Shown here: positions 1-12,005 of the stretch, in pieces
How the letters are laid out: each line of letters begins with the position of its first letter
Position numbering within the stretch: position 1 is the first letter of the stretch
Assembly: GCF_032854445.1 (NCBI RefSeq)
Contig: NC_088295.1
Span: 39,481,385-39,545,384, forward strand
Length of the DNA stretch: 64,000 nt
Reading direction: 5' to 3'
Source: Liolophura sinensis
Lineage: Eukaryota > Mollusca > Polyplacophora > Chitonida > Chitonidae
Notes under the pieces: generated by a model
Seen by the model: only the letters and a program-made list of their open reading frames with translations
The model's database searches: none
Told to the model about the DNA's origin: nothing
Position numbers and translations under genes: made by a program

Positions 1-55
1 ATATATAGTGAATGTCTACATTACGACAAAAAAGATGAAAGTTTTCAAAACTTAC

Positions 56-3000
56 CCCTTGAGCTTTTGAGTTCCTCAACTGTTGCCTGTGACTTTTCAT
101 ACTGCAGACACATGTCTTTCATCCTGTTTGCAAACCATTAAAAGATATCACGCACACAATTCACGAAAGATGGTTGTTTCATAGCACATGATAACGGCAT
201 ATCAGAATGTACAATGAACCACTAATAAATAAGAAAAGGTCACATCATACAGCATATAACAGTCATGTGCAATTCATGACCACATAACACATACTTATGT
301 GTACCTGTTTTTTTCTTCTTCCAAAGTCTGGTTTGCCACATTGATTTCCTCTCTTAAACTTAAAAGTGCATTCTCATGAGACAGCTTTTGGGCATCAAAT
401 TCGGTAACAAGATCATCTTTAGCCTTGGTAGCTTCATTAAGTGCCTGGCCCACTTCATGGCAGTGGCTCTCTAATGTTACCTTTTCAGCCTGTGAATCCC
501 AAAAATATTTCAATGCTTTATAGTTAATAAGGATCACAAAAAAGATAACAGCAAATCATACTTCTGTCACTCTGTACCATCAATGTCCAAATATTATAGC
601 AATGTGGTAACCAGGGTTTTACCTGGCTGTAATTTTTGTGGGGTCCAATGGACCCCATTCCAAAAAAAAGTGGGGTCCCACATACCATAATGGGGGTCCA
701 ATGAATTTTTATTATATAAATGACCTATAAAAACACATATATATATTAATGACCTTTGTGCTCTGTTTATTTTTTTCAATGTTACAAAGACTTTTTTTTC
801 TCTATCATTAAAGTCAAACTCTCAATTTATGTTATAATTATCACTTATATAGTCACTGAGTGGCCTTGAGTGACAGTCTGACTAACTGTACACTGAGAGA
901 ACTTATTAATGAGGAAGTCTTTTTTTCATGTCAGTGAAAATTTTGGCTGCTCTGGCAAAGTCAAAGTGCTCCACACTGCCACCATTCAGTTTCATAAACA
1001 TCAGCCTGTTTAGACGTTCTGGGGTTATCCGGTTCATGGATTTGTTCTTGATTGCATTTTGGATGGAAAATCCCCTCTCACATGGGGCAGAGGAAACTGG
1101 AAGCACCAATGCAATTTTGCCAAGTAACACAAAGTCAGGAAACTCTTCATTAAACTCTCTGATCAACACTTTCACAAAAGCTTCAAATGAAAGCACTTGG
1201 TATGACTTAGCTAAGTGTTTGAACTGTAGAAAGCTAGCTTCCATTCTCTCTTTGTTAACAAGCTCTTGGTAAAACTCTACTAACACACCAAACTGTTGCT
1301 GCCATAATCTAAGAGGTTAAGGTCACTAGGGTATCGCCCTGGGTTGAACAGGACATCAAAACATTCAAGCTTGTCTAACATGTCACTGGGAAACCTGTCA
1401 TCAAGGTTACTGATGAGCTTATCCAGGTAGGTATTTCTGATATCATTAAACCTTTGCCTGAGAATGTTATTATCTGTAACATTCACATCATGGTACTTGG
1501 CTGCCTCTCCTGTTGTTGGCATCTCACCCAAAGCATTGAGGACTTCCGTAACCTTGCTGGACCCAATTCTCATGTCAGTCAGTGTATTCTTGGGAGAAGT
1601 AACACTGTGTTTGATATGAGAAAGGTTGACGGCATCTTTCTGGAACGTAAGACTTAGAATTCCAATGGCTGTTAAAATGTCAATGAGGAGGGCTGTGAAC
1701 AACAGGAACAATGAATTGCCAATAAATTTCGATAGTCCTACTGCTTTCGGTGATTTTTCCGCATCAAGGGAGAGCATAATGGCACAATAACTGTCTAGAA
1801 TCATTTTCACAGCAGACTCAATAGAAAGCCAACGAACAGATGTGCGTTCCACGATTTGTTTTGCCTTGCCGTTAAGAACAGTTTGTAGTTGTCTTAGCTT
1901 ATCGTATCTGACAGAAGAATCCCTGTAAAACTGATAGAGTGAGTGGATCATGGTGTGATAGTTCTTGCAATACTCAATCGACTTTCCTGCCTGGGATACA
2001 GCTAAATTCAAACGGTGAGCCACGCAGTGGATATGGACAATATTCTTATTTCGACGGCCCAGTTTTGTGCCGAGTCCATTGTGACGACCAGTCATTACAG
2101 CCACTCCGTCAGTTCCGAGACAAAGGACTTTCTGCATGTCATCCTGGCAAATGTTTTTCCTTTCCAAAACTGAGATAATGGCAGTTTCAATACCAGCAGC
2201 GGTACCGTCTGTTATACGTTCATTGCCTATACATGACACATGCACTTCTCCATTGTCAATGTATCTAACATAAATGGCAATTTTTTTTCCACTGATACAT
2301 CACAAGTCTCGTCCAACATTATGCCAATGAAGTCACTTGCCTGTAATTTGTCAAGAATGCTTTCCTCTGCGACTTGTTCTATACACTCCTCCATTTCGGA
2401 GACAATTTGCAGCCGTTTGTAGTACTGCTTCACTTTTACACCATTCAAAACTTGCAAGTCCATTAGGTCTCGAAAATTATCAGCGGCAATGTTATTTTTG
2501 GCCATCACAAAAACAGCTCTTAGCTGAATCATTTCGCTGTTCGTTTTTTCGTCGTACGTATTTTGGCTGACTTCGCGAACTTTTTTCATGGCCGCACCTG
2601 TGGGAGAACGCATATGTAAAAGCTTTACAGCCTCGATGTGTTGTTTAGAATCTTGATGGCGGGACAATGCGCTGAGTTGAAAGTTACAACAGCCCTGGTT
2701 TGTTGTGAAGGAATTGTCAAAATTTGCACTTTTACAAGTGTTACATATCATACCCGAGGCTTGGGATTCGGAGTTGGCCCTACTCAACCATGGAAATTTC
2801 ATTTGCCATTCGGTTTGAAACGATCGAGTGCGAGCCCGTTTAGGTGCCGATACCGCGTCTGTGTCAGTGTGTGAAGTTTTTTCAGCTTCAGCCGGCTCAG
2901 GTGATTCAGAATCACGCATGACAACAGTGTGGCTAGACTCGGATCCACCGCCGAAAAACTTTGACAACTCGGACTGTTTGCTCATGATTTGCTTTGAATG

Positions 3001-6000
3001 ATAGCACATTTGCTCAGCGGACCGCTTACACTTTACAGCGCGTGCTGTGTGCATTGAAGCAGTGCGTCAATTCATTGATCCCCCTCTAGCAGCATATGTC
3101 ACAATTGTAGGCCACGCGTGCTATTTTTAGCGCTGGATGTGCCATGTTGCTACCGTAGAACATGTGGATGCTGGTTTATGAAAATAACTGGATACATGAA
3201 TTATTTTAGTGACTAAATCAGCTTCCATGGGCACTTGGATGTAGTTGTAAATTTTGGGCGGAGGGGGGGGGGGGGGTGTTGTGTCCCATGGGACCCCTGC
3301 CGATGCATTTTTTGCGTCCGGTAAATCCCTGGTGGTAACTAAATTTTGAGAACATCCTGAACTTATTTTATGTATGAAAGCTGTTAAATGTTTCAAAGCT
3401 TGTACAATGAATCATTAATACTACACAATGACCCTGTTTCACAAGTAACAGACAATTACTGTAGATGTACTTACCTTTGTAGACCTAAAATCATCTAGTG
3501 TATCCTGCAGGAGCTTTGACTGCCTTTCATACTCCTCCTCTACCTCAACATATCTCTGCTTCAGTGTATCTGTTAATATCAAAATAGACTGCTTGAAGTC
3601 ATTCCTAGGATTACAACAGAAAACCCTTGGATTACTGCAAGTATAACATATATGTCAGGGGAAAAAATAAGAAAATTTGCTAAGGGGCCAGGTGGCCATT
3701 AGTCTTACATACTGTACCCTCTCAACAATTACAGATACTCGCTAACTGAGACAATGAAAGTAAGCGGGTAGATCAGAGGAGTCTCTTGCAAAGCTCTCAC
3801 CGCATGTCGTCGCCTCAACACCCATCCCTTGAAAACCTTACTAGGTTCATTCGGACTTCAAACTAAAGTAGTATCTTGACAAACTCCTAAATTGAACCTG
3901 AGTGAGACAAAGCATGCAATGTGTATATGAATTACAAAAATCAAGACCTCATGCACAACACCAGCTACAACATCCGCTAGGTACAAATTAGTACCACATA
4001 ACAAACTCACAACAAAAAGCATGATTAAAATATTATAGAAGTTCACAGCTTGTATGTATCCTGCTGATAAACTATTGTTAAGGAGATTTCCAAAAATCAT
4101 CGGTGGGCTTACAGGTACATAAAATGGCTAATAAATGAACGATTACCTACTGTTAAAAAACTTTTGAACCAGGTTTTATTTTTAATGTGGCAATAAAATC
4201 TTCTAAAAAGGGCTTGATCAGCATGAGCCAATACCAGATGCCTCTGGTCACATCAAGAGTCCCAAGAATGGACATGAACTATTAACATTGGTATTCTTAA
4301 TTAGATTCCAAGCCAAGACAAACAGGCATTACACAATACAGTATTCAACACCGAGTGCACCCAGGCCCTGTGTACAAAACCTTCACAACTGTCCAGGACT
4401 GGTATGCCTGGACACATGTGTCCGTTTCTGACGTAGGCCTACTGTTACGAACCCTGTCTTTAAAAAAATGTATTATATATTTAATTATTTCTTCCCGAGG
4501 CAATGTAAAAACACGCAAACTGAAATATGACATTGTGAGTTGCCTTACATAAGTTGTCAGGAATGGCCAGGGTAGCTGGGCCATCTGGGATGGCGATGTC
4601 ACCTGCTGCGAGCGATGAGACTTGCATGAGACTTCTCTGATCTACCCACTTACTTTCAATGTGTCTTAATTAGCGAAAGTATGTAATTATTGAGAAGGTA
4701 CAGTACCCATTTCCGTGATAGCTTTGTCAAGGGCCTGTTGATTATTCTCCAGATCCATTTGTAGTTCATTAATCCTTGCACCCTTTATGTGGTTTTCATG
4801 TAACAGTTGTTGCAGCTGGAAGACAAAAGAAAAAATAAATGTGTGAAAAGCATAGAAAGATGAGTGGTAGGTGTTTGAGTGAACAAAGTAGAGGTGTTCA
4901 TAATGGCAATCAAATAATATTATACATGTAGTGTATGCAATAGGATGGAATTGTCAAGGCAAGTGCTTTTCTGTTTGTGCTAAAGCATGCACTACATGTT
5001 TTATGATTTCGAAAACAAGTAGAATCGCGTGTGCTGACAATGGAAACCAAGTATCACTCCATGAGGTATAACAAAAGTAAATACTAAACACCAAAGATAA
5101 AAACAAATCTTTTTTTTTTAAAACAACTATTTTGTTTTAAAGACTAAAAAACCATACAGGTTTTAACACAATAAATGGCGCAAGAAAACTGTAATGAAAC
5201 ATTGCGTTTCAAATGAAGTATGGCCACTGGTCCACTGGGCATAAAATATAAACCATGAAGGCCTACACTGAAGACATTCAGCCAGAATACTCTTGTGATT
5301 AGCAGGATTTGAACAGATATTTACACAACACAACAAAAAAAAAAAACAATAATGCCTTTTGTAAGTATATGTACCTGTGTTTCACCTTCACAGAGTTTAG
5401 AGTTCAAATCAGACTTCAGCTCTTCTTGGGCCTTTTTTCCTTCTGCCACTGGTGACAAAAATCACAAGCAAAGAATGACAAACATGTATAACAGGCAAAA
5501 GTTAAAAAAAGTTAAGATTTTTTAAGGGCGTAAATCCCCAAAATTTACTGAGTTACTGACAAGTTTTCCCACATGTGAACCACATACTGCATGTGGCATG
5601 CCATATTGATAAAAAAAATTAGCAGCGTTTATAAAACATGAAGATTTTAACCACGGAATTACAAACAAGAGTTCAGGTGAACACAACATACACCCCAACA
5701 AATGCACTTGTTTGAACTACATAAAACAATACCAGCAGAATTGTGGTTAGTATAACTGCTGACGGGAATCTTCATGGGCATTAATAATAGGTATGTGGTT
5801 ACCATGACAACCACGCAAATGGATAAATGTGTCCACCAAAGATGAAAACTCTATGCGGACAACAGGTAAAGTTATAGTCCGGACACGAAATCATATAAAA
5901 GAAAACAACAGGAAATGGATAAAAGTGAGTCGTGACACATCATCATCTGTGTATCTATATTTTCACCAATAAATTAAAATTCTGTGTGGAAAACAGTTGG

Positions 6001-9000
6001 AGTTATAGTCCGTACACAAAATCATATCTATCTACATAGCATTTGGGGAAATGGCAATCTGATAACCATGACAACCACGCAAATGGACATCGTTATTTGT
6101 GTATGCATTCAGCCACGAAAAATGACAACTCTACGTGGAAAACAATTGGCGTTATAGCCCGGACAAGAGATCATATCATTTATATAGCATATATACGGAA
6201 ATTGGCAATATGCTAACCATGACAACCGCGGAAATGAAGAAATATGATGACACATCGGCATGTGTGTATGAAGATATCCACCAAAAATTAAAACTCCACG
6301 CAGAAAACAGCTATGGGGTTACCATGACGACTGCGGAAATGAACACGGGAGTCGTGGCACATCATCATATGTGTAACTATGTATCCACCAAAAATTAAAA
6401 CTCTCCATGCAAAACAATTGAAGATAGCCTGGACACAAATGCAGACGGACAGACGGACAGACAAAATCTCTATAACATAATATGCTCCACCTAATGGTTG
6501 GGGCATATGAAAATGAGACAGCAGGAAATCTAGAAAATGGCCAGTGTTCAGGGCCAAGTTTGAACATACACTAAATACTGAACACCTTACAAATTAGCCC
6601 ACAGTGATTTATAGTATGTCTATAACACAACAACTCTGCATGTCAAATCTATAAGAAGTTACCTTGTTCCACCAGTTTTTCTTTCTCTTCAGCAAAGGAA
6701 ATATTCAAATCTTTGAACCTTGAAGATAATTCCTGAAATGAATCTCAAGGATTGTAATATTTGGCACAAGAGGCTTGAAATTATATAAAATGAATTTCTT
6801 TAGTAGCACCTGAATCATAACTTTATAATACATAAAATATCAAACATGGCCTCAAGTTAAGTATTACTTAATTACACACAATACAATTTTTATACAACAT
6901 TTGTTTGTTATTGTGTTCTAAATATTTAAATATGAAAGCTATGATAAACCTAATGACTGCTGTAGTACACAGAATGTGAATGTCGATCCCCATTCTCTCT
7001 GCACCAGCAATTCAAACACCTTAATGTTGGAATTAGAAAGGTGCTGACTTGCCTTAATTTTGTAATAGTGATAATTTTACTTTCCATGAACTGTATAGCA
7101 GTTTAAGGGATATATAGGCTAAAAACAGTGACAATTTTTTATAACAGTTTTTTTTTTAAATATTCCTCAGGTGAACAGGTAAACAGGTTATGGCTATGTG
7201 TACATCACATTATGAAAAAGGTACATCAAGTCATGAAATGTGTCATCGACATCACCTTTGGTAGAGAATTCAATCAGGCCTATTATGATATAAGTATTTG
7301 AAAAATATAACTTTGTGAGCATTGCCCCGAAAATTAAGAACATTAAGAAAATTTAAGTCATTTGACAGATGCACATGTTCAGATCAACAAAAAGATCATG
7401 TATTTCCGGAAGTTCCAGTCGTAATATATACCTCAAATTGCCTTGTGTGAGTCTTCTCCAAATACTTCAGCTCTGTTCGTTCTGTTTCACCTGAAAATAA
7501 TTGAAAGAAAATTACATGTACATTGCTGCGTAAAGGAGCATAAATAAAAATTAACTAGAAACTTTGGGGTCTCCCATCCCTTCCCTCCCCATATACAATG
7601 TGAATATCAGAACAGTATATCACTGAAACTCATGACGAAGAAATAAAGGAATGTTCTTCAAAAACTAATCACATCAATATTCTAAGGAAAAGGGCAACCA
7701 ATGAGTCAAATCTAGCCAATTTGAACAGTCCTAATTAATTTTCAAGATATCTTCCTCACAAAAATATGCCTTACGCATACGCACGCACTCACATACAGGA
7801 GCAAATGAAGATGAACCCATTTCATTTGGCAGTGGGGAGACATAAAAAGCAATCCCTTTTCAAGATCAAGTTTGAAAAAATAATTATACAAAGAAAATAC
7901 TTACACTTTACCAGCCTTCCCTCCACATCAGCTGTATGGTCCTTAAGTAAATTGCACATATTTCTTGTGGCATCAATCCTATGAGTAGAATTTTATACAC
8001 AAAACATATGACAAGTATTACATATCTCATTAATGCAGCCTTTCTATAGAAACCCTTCACGTTTTTTGTCACATGGTGACAATGAATTATCTACCTGATT
8101 GTACAATACATGCACTATAATGCATGTGGCCAGACTTTCGTGTTTGATGGTAAAATGCAGATAACAAAGCGAATGCACCATTATCTCTTTACTCAAATAC
8201 ATGAAGAAATCTACTACCTTATAATCTACAAAGGTACTTATGTACAAGGCTTACTTTCTAACGATTTCTTCTTGGTTCGTTTTCTCATCCTGAAGCTTTA
8301 AGCTCAGGTTTTCATTCTGCAGCTGAAACAAAAGTCATTATACATATTAATGTTATCCAAATGTAGATGTATATTAACAATCAACTATCAGCTAGTCATA
8401 TTTCAAAATAATTTTTGCTTGTTTTCCTGGAAAGCTGTGGTTTATTATTGCAAAAGAGGAGGAAGATTATAATTTTTAAAGCTTTTTATATATTTACAAT
8501 TAGGATGAATCACTTCGAGATAAACAATGATCATATGGTGACTGTAAATTTTGGAAGTTACCATCGCAATTGCAGGCCTAATATGAGTCATACACACAGG
8601 TGGCCTGTGTAAATGGACAATGTATTGGTGAATAACTTTTCCTGCCTTCATTTTCAAAAGAGTTCTACAACATAATGATTCAGCAGCTAACAGCAACATG
8701 TGTAAAACTGCCCGTCATCTTTTTGAAATATTACATGTACATTGCACATCTTTGCATAAAGAGTCTAACAGTCTACCTACCTAAGGCAAGTAGATTTATT
8801 TGTACTTTAAGTTAATTTGGCTAAATTTAATTTTAATTTGTTAAATACATGTATTTACAACTGGGCTGATTCCATTATAATTTCTGACTGTAAGTTTCAG
8901 CTATATATAGCTTACAATCCCCTAAGTGCAAGAGGGTGTCGATTGTATGTTAAGGCTACTATGGTGATCCTAGTGATATGGAATCAACTTAGGCTTATGA

Positions 9001-12000
9001 TTCCTCTGTGCAAGTGGCCCCTGGTCATCTCAAGAATGACTGTATTATGGAAATATCACCATTTTCACACACGGCACATAAATGATTGTTTGACATAGTT
9101 TATCCACTTCCATGCTGTCTTCAATGTCTTCTTTTATTGATGTTCCATGGCTTTGGCATGGCCTCGATTGCACAGGAGAACAGTATTCTTTACCTGTAAT
9201 TCCAAGATTGACTTCCTCAAAGATTCAATAGTTTGGACAGCTTCTGATACTTGCGACTCCTAAAAAAAAAAATGCACATTTATGTAATTCCTGGTAAACA
9301 CAAATAGTTCATGTGTCATACAGTTTAGAAACATGGCTACATTTGCATATAATCAAACATAATAACCCATGTAAATAATTGATTGATACTGATTACACAC
9401 TACAGTTCTTAAGAATTTTTAACTTATGCTATGGTTGGAAGAAGCCAGAATACACAGGATAAACCATTGCCCTTTGCCAGGCACCTGAAAAACCTGCCAA
9501 CTTTAAGCAGTGGCCATATTTATTCATTTATTTTTTTGACTGGTGGTTTATGCCGTAAGAATATGTCACTTATACCTTTGGACTGCGGCCACCGTCATGG
9601 TAGAAACTGCAGCCAAAGCAAATAGAAACGGAGCTTAACATGCAGTCAAATAGCCTCACACTCGCAGAAAGCAACTCATTAGCCATCTGAACCAGTAAGG
9701 ACCATATTTCAACAATAAGTTTCCTAAAATTTTAAAATAAATTCAACCATGATACCTTTTTCTTAAGTTCCATCTCTGTCTGTGTTTTCCATCGTCTAAT
9801 TTTGTCAGCCTCTTGATGAAGTTTAGCATGGAGGGAAGAAAGTCGTCCTGCACCTTCATTTTGATCTTGGTCAGTTTTTTTAAATAGGTTACTGGTATGT
9901 TCAACTTTTTCACGAGCTGACAAAAGAGAAAAACAACTTAATTATAACTGTACATAAGCAAAATCAAATTTATACGATTGCATCTAACAGAGTAACACTT
10001 TCGTTTGTAAATGAATGCTATTATAATGTAAATGTACTGTACATTATGTACTGTTTGTCTCCTAGACAATGTTTTAAAATTCATTATTACCTTGAGTTAA
10101 CTGACTTGACTCAACAGCCTTAGGATTCCTATCAGATGAGCCCTGTTTAATGAACAAACATATCTGTTTATTTTGCAATTACTAAACAGATTTTATTTTG
10201 TAGAAACCCAATTTCAATACATATATTTATTTTATTTGATTGGTGTTTTACACCGTACTACAAAATATTTCACTTATACGAAGGTGGCCAGCATTATGGT
10301 GGGAAGTAATGTATAAAATAAAAACAGTACTTTAAATGTTGAGCAAATATGCAAAAAGAGAACATACATAGAGAAGACTCAATGAATTAAAAACAAATGG
10401 TAACTTACACCAAAATTAAACAAACTTCCTGCTTTATCCATGTTTGAAAGAGGTTTAAAAAATGGTTGTCTCTCACGCACAGCCTGGTTCTGCTGCATGG
10501 TAGGCTTAATGTAGGAAGGTGTTTTTGCTGTAAGTAATATTTTAAAATAGGTCAGGTAAACTTACGATGTAACTTATGTATATGATGAAAATGAATAAAA
10601 TTCACAAGGTTGCAAATAGGTACATTTTTGAAAAAGCCCCTTGGAAAAGAAGGTAAGACCCATGTTTTCCATGATATATATTACAGGACCAACATTAGTC
10701 AAGTGATATGGTCTGAGACTAATATAACAGATCTCTTACATTAGTCCCAGGTAAGACTTAATATGCCCAAGTGCTTGGGCACATTAGCCAATATCGCTTT
10801 CTCCCATGGAGTGTGTTCAAAAATGTCAGTTACCCATTTACATGCTTGAATTCATAGCAGTGGTATGTCAGAAAGTTACAATTTCAAGAAATAATTTGAC
10901 ACATTTCACTGAGGAAAGATTGGTATTCACACAAAAGAGCATCTCTCCTCCCCAATATGCATCCATGAAATCTACCAAAGTTCACCTAAAGACCAGTGTG
11001 CAACGTAAGGACAAGAAGTGAAAGCTGCTACCAAAATGTATATCACTGCTCAAACAAAACCTCCAATCCTCTATAAGAATTGCGGCTGTGTGGGAGCAAC
11101 TGGACCGCTGTAGCTTCGGAAAATGATAAACATGATAAACAGATATACATGTTATGATGTACCCACCAAAAATTTAAACAGCAGCTCCAAAACCCTCGGA
11201 GTAATATACAGAATATATATACTTGGAGTAACTGAAAGAAAATTCATGATTTGGTTACTATGGCAACATCCAAATGGGGATACACTGCCCACCACCATAT
11301 AATAATATCTAAATGATATATCGAATTAAAACTGTAGCTGCATACAAGTGGAAGAAATAAATATGAGTTATACAGTTTGGACTACCTTTTTCTAACTTAT
11401 AAAGTCTGAAAATAACACACATCTTAGTGTACGCCTCTAGTTTTGTTTATATTTCTTCAAATTTGCGTAAATGAATGTATATACAATACCTGGCTGACAA
11501 ACATCATCTAATCTGTCAGTATATAAATAAGTGATAATGAAAATGTTATTTATTCATTTTTTTAGTTAATTACTTATTCCAGTGATCTTCAACATTTTTC
11601 TGGCGCCAAAAGACCTTTCACCAAACTAAATGATGGCAGGTACTAGTAATTTTACCATTCTCCAAAGAAGGAAACCCAAGAGACCAGGAAAAATCTTATA
11701 CAAATGAACACCTCTATCCTTCAAAGTGTAAGCTTTTCGTGTAATTCATGTTAACATCGTTGGAAATTAAAAATACGTAATGATTGTTTTTCTTCTTCAT
11801 AAAGTCACACAGGCCAGTAGAAACAAGACAGAGACACGTTCCATCATTGCCGCATCATCAGCAATCAATTAAGATAAGAACAACTGCAAAAATCAGTGTT
11901 CCTAACCCATAAGATCATTTAAAAAACTCTTGTTGACATGAAAATAAATCCTGACCTAATCGTCATAAAAACGGTAAGAAATCGCCTCGAGAAACGGATC

Positions 12001-12005
12001 CTCAT
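56..12005 (-). CDS. SYCP1: Synaptonemal complex protein 1, N-terminal part (gene runs off left edge)
   Basis: SYCP1 is the transverse-filament coiled-coil protein that joins homologous chromosome axes in meiosis. Exons read on the minus strand, high to low: 10409-10527, 10091-10142, 9756-9916, 9194-9259, 8255-8322, 7905-7978, 7432-7490, 6663-6732, 5375-5448, 4707-4815, 3475-3604, 305-489, 56-123. All have GT-AG borders. Diagnostic matches to vertebrate SYCP1 are KLHQEADKIRRWKTQTEMEL (exon 9756-9916), ESLRKSILELQ (9194-9259) and ATRNMCNLLK (7905-7978), in the order expected for the family. The N-terminal exon carries an FFKPL motif like vertebrate FFKSF. The rest is charged, heptad-rich coiled coil. 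Phases close at every junction except 4707-4815 to 3475-3604, where a border is misplaced or a short exon was missed. Two further 5' exons (11490-11512 and 11956-12005) are tentative. Family call very likely; 5' end uncertain. Confidence 0.9.
604..611. repeat. Target-site duplication, left copy of hAT element
   Basis: GTGGTAAC, identical to the copy at 3332-3339 and directly abutting the CAGGG terminus. Confidence 0.93.
612..3331 (-). mobile_element. hAT-superfamily DNA transposon, near-complete
   Basis: The element is about 2.7 kb and begins and ends with imperfect inverted repeats (CAGGGTTTTACC at 612, reverse complement of CAGGGATTTACC at 3331). It is flanked by a perfect 8-bp target duplication, GTGGTAAC, at 604-611 and 3332-3339. 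CAGGG termini and 8-bp duplications are hallmarks of hAT elements. GGGGTCC-type motifs recur near both ends and may be transposase subterminal sites. A run of 14 or so G bases lies near 3260-3276. It sits in a SYCP1 intron, in the same orientation as the host gene. The perfect duplication and nearly open transposase suggest a recent insertion. Confidence 0.95.
906..3054 (-). pseudogene. hAT transposase (TTF-zinc-finger, ZNF862/KIAA1586-like), two frameshifts
   Basis: Three overlapping minus-strand reading frames make up one transposase. 3054-2227 holds the N-terminus with a TTF-type zinc finger (CNTC followed by HQDSKQH) and the first acidic catalytic motif (LDETCDVS). 2245-1280 carries TDGVAVMTG (second catalytic Asp) and HCVAHRLNLAV, a classic hAT motif. 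1286-906 carries the C-terminal dimerisation block with SSAPCERGFS, which holds the catalytic Glu. The breaks are near 2280-2290, in a run of eight A/T bases, and near 1285. Each looks like loss of a single base. The frame is otherwise open from end to end. At least one break is in a homopolymer, so assembly error cannot be excluded. Similarity to animal ZNF862-like or KIAA1586-like proteins is by recall of motifs. Confidence 0.9.
3332..3339. repeat. Target-site duplication, right copy of hAT element
   Basis: GTGGTAAC directly after the CCCTG terminus at 3331; matches 604-611 with no mismatch. Confidence 0.93.
5790..6500. repeat. Decayed tandem repeat array with GACGGACAGACGGACAGAC end
   Basis: Irregular repeats of a block containing ACCATGACAACCACGCAAAT (near 5800, 6064, 6215 and 6320) alternate with CCACCAAAAATTAAAACTC and GTTATAGTCCGGACAC-like blocks. 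The array ends in a GACGGACAGACGGACAGAC run near 6441-6461. Spacing is irregular (about 264, 151 and 105 bases). It lies in a SYCP1 intron. Short open frames here (for example 6135-6398) come from the repeats and are not genes. Confidence 0.8.
9519..9620 (-). repeat. SINE family A, 3' fragment
   Basis: Reverse orientation: an ATTTATT-type tail is followed by a TTTATGCCG...TCACTTATAC...GCGGCCACCGTCATGGT block. It is recognisable against the fuller copies at 19528-19742 and 59343-59605. Confidence 0.6.
10221..10310 (-). repeat. SINE family A, 3' fragment
   Basis: Reverse orientation: TTTATTTGATTGGTGTTTTA, then TTTCACTTATACGAAGGTGG and CCAGCATTATGGTGGGA. Lies in the intron between two SYCP1 exons. 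Confidence 0.8.
11130..11450. repeat. Diverged relative of the 5.8-6.5 kb repeat
   Basis: CCACCAAAAATTTAAACAGC, GGTTACTATGGCAACATCC and GCCCACCACCATATAATAATA echo the blocks of the array at 5790-6500 but are more decayed. This stretch lies between SYCP1 exon 10409-10527 and the candidate 5' exon. Confidence 0.5.
11490..12005 (-). other. SYCP1: Candidate 5' exons of SYCP1 (microexon plus start exon)
   Basis: A 23-base candidate exon (11490-11512) lies between a CTGACAG acceptor and a GTATTG donor. It encodes LDDVCQP and ends in the phase the first sure SYCP1 exon (10409-10527) needs. Upstream, 11956-12005 starts with an ATG at 12005 and ends at GTCAGG in the phase the microexon needs. It lies in a stretch (about 11960-12120) visibly richer in CpG than its surroundings, as expected near a transcription start. 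The phase fit is what is seen; real use as exons is inference. The GTCAGG donor is weak. Confidence 0.32.

Noticed and set aside
928-2874. Plus-strand frames across the transposon
   Set aside because: Antisense to the hAT transposase.
5790-6500. CRISPR-like array
   Set aside because: Repeats are long, degenerate and irregularly spaced, and the genome is eukaryotic.
6135-6567. Overlapping 80-89 codon frames on both strands
   Set aside because: Come from the decayed tandem array; no splice context or protein features.
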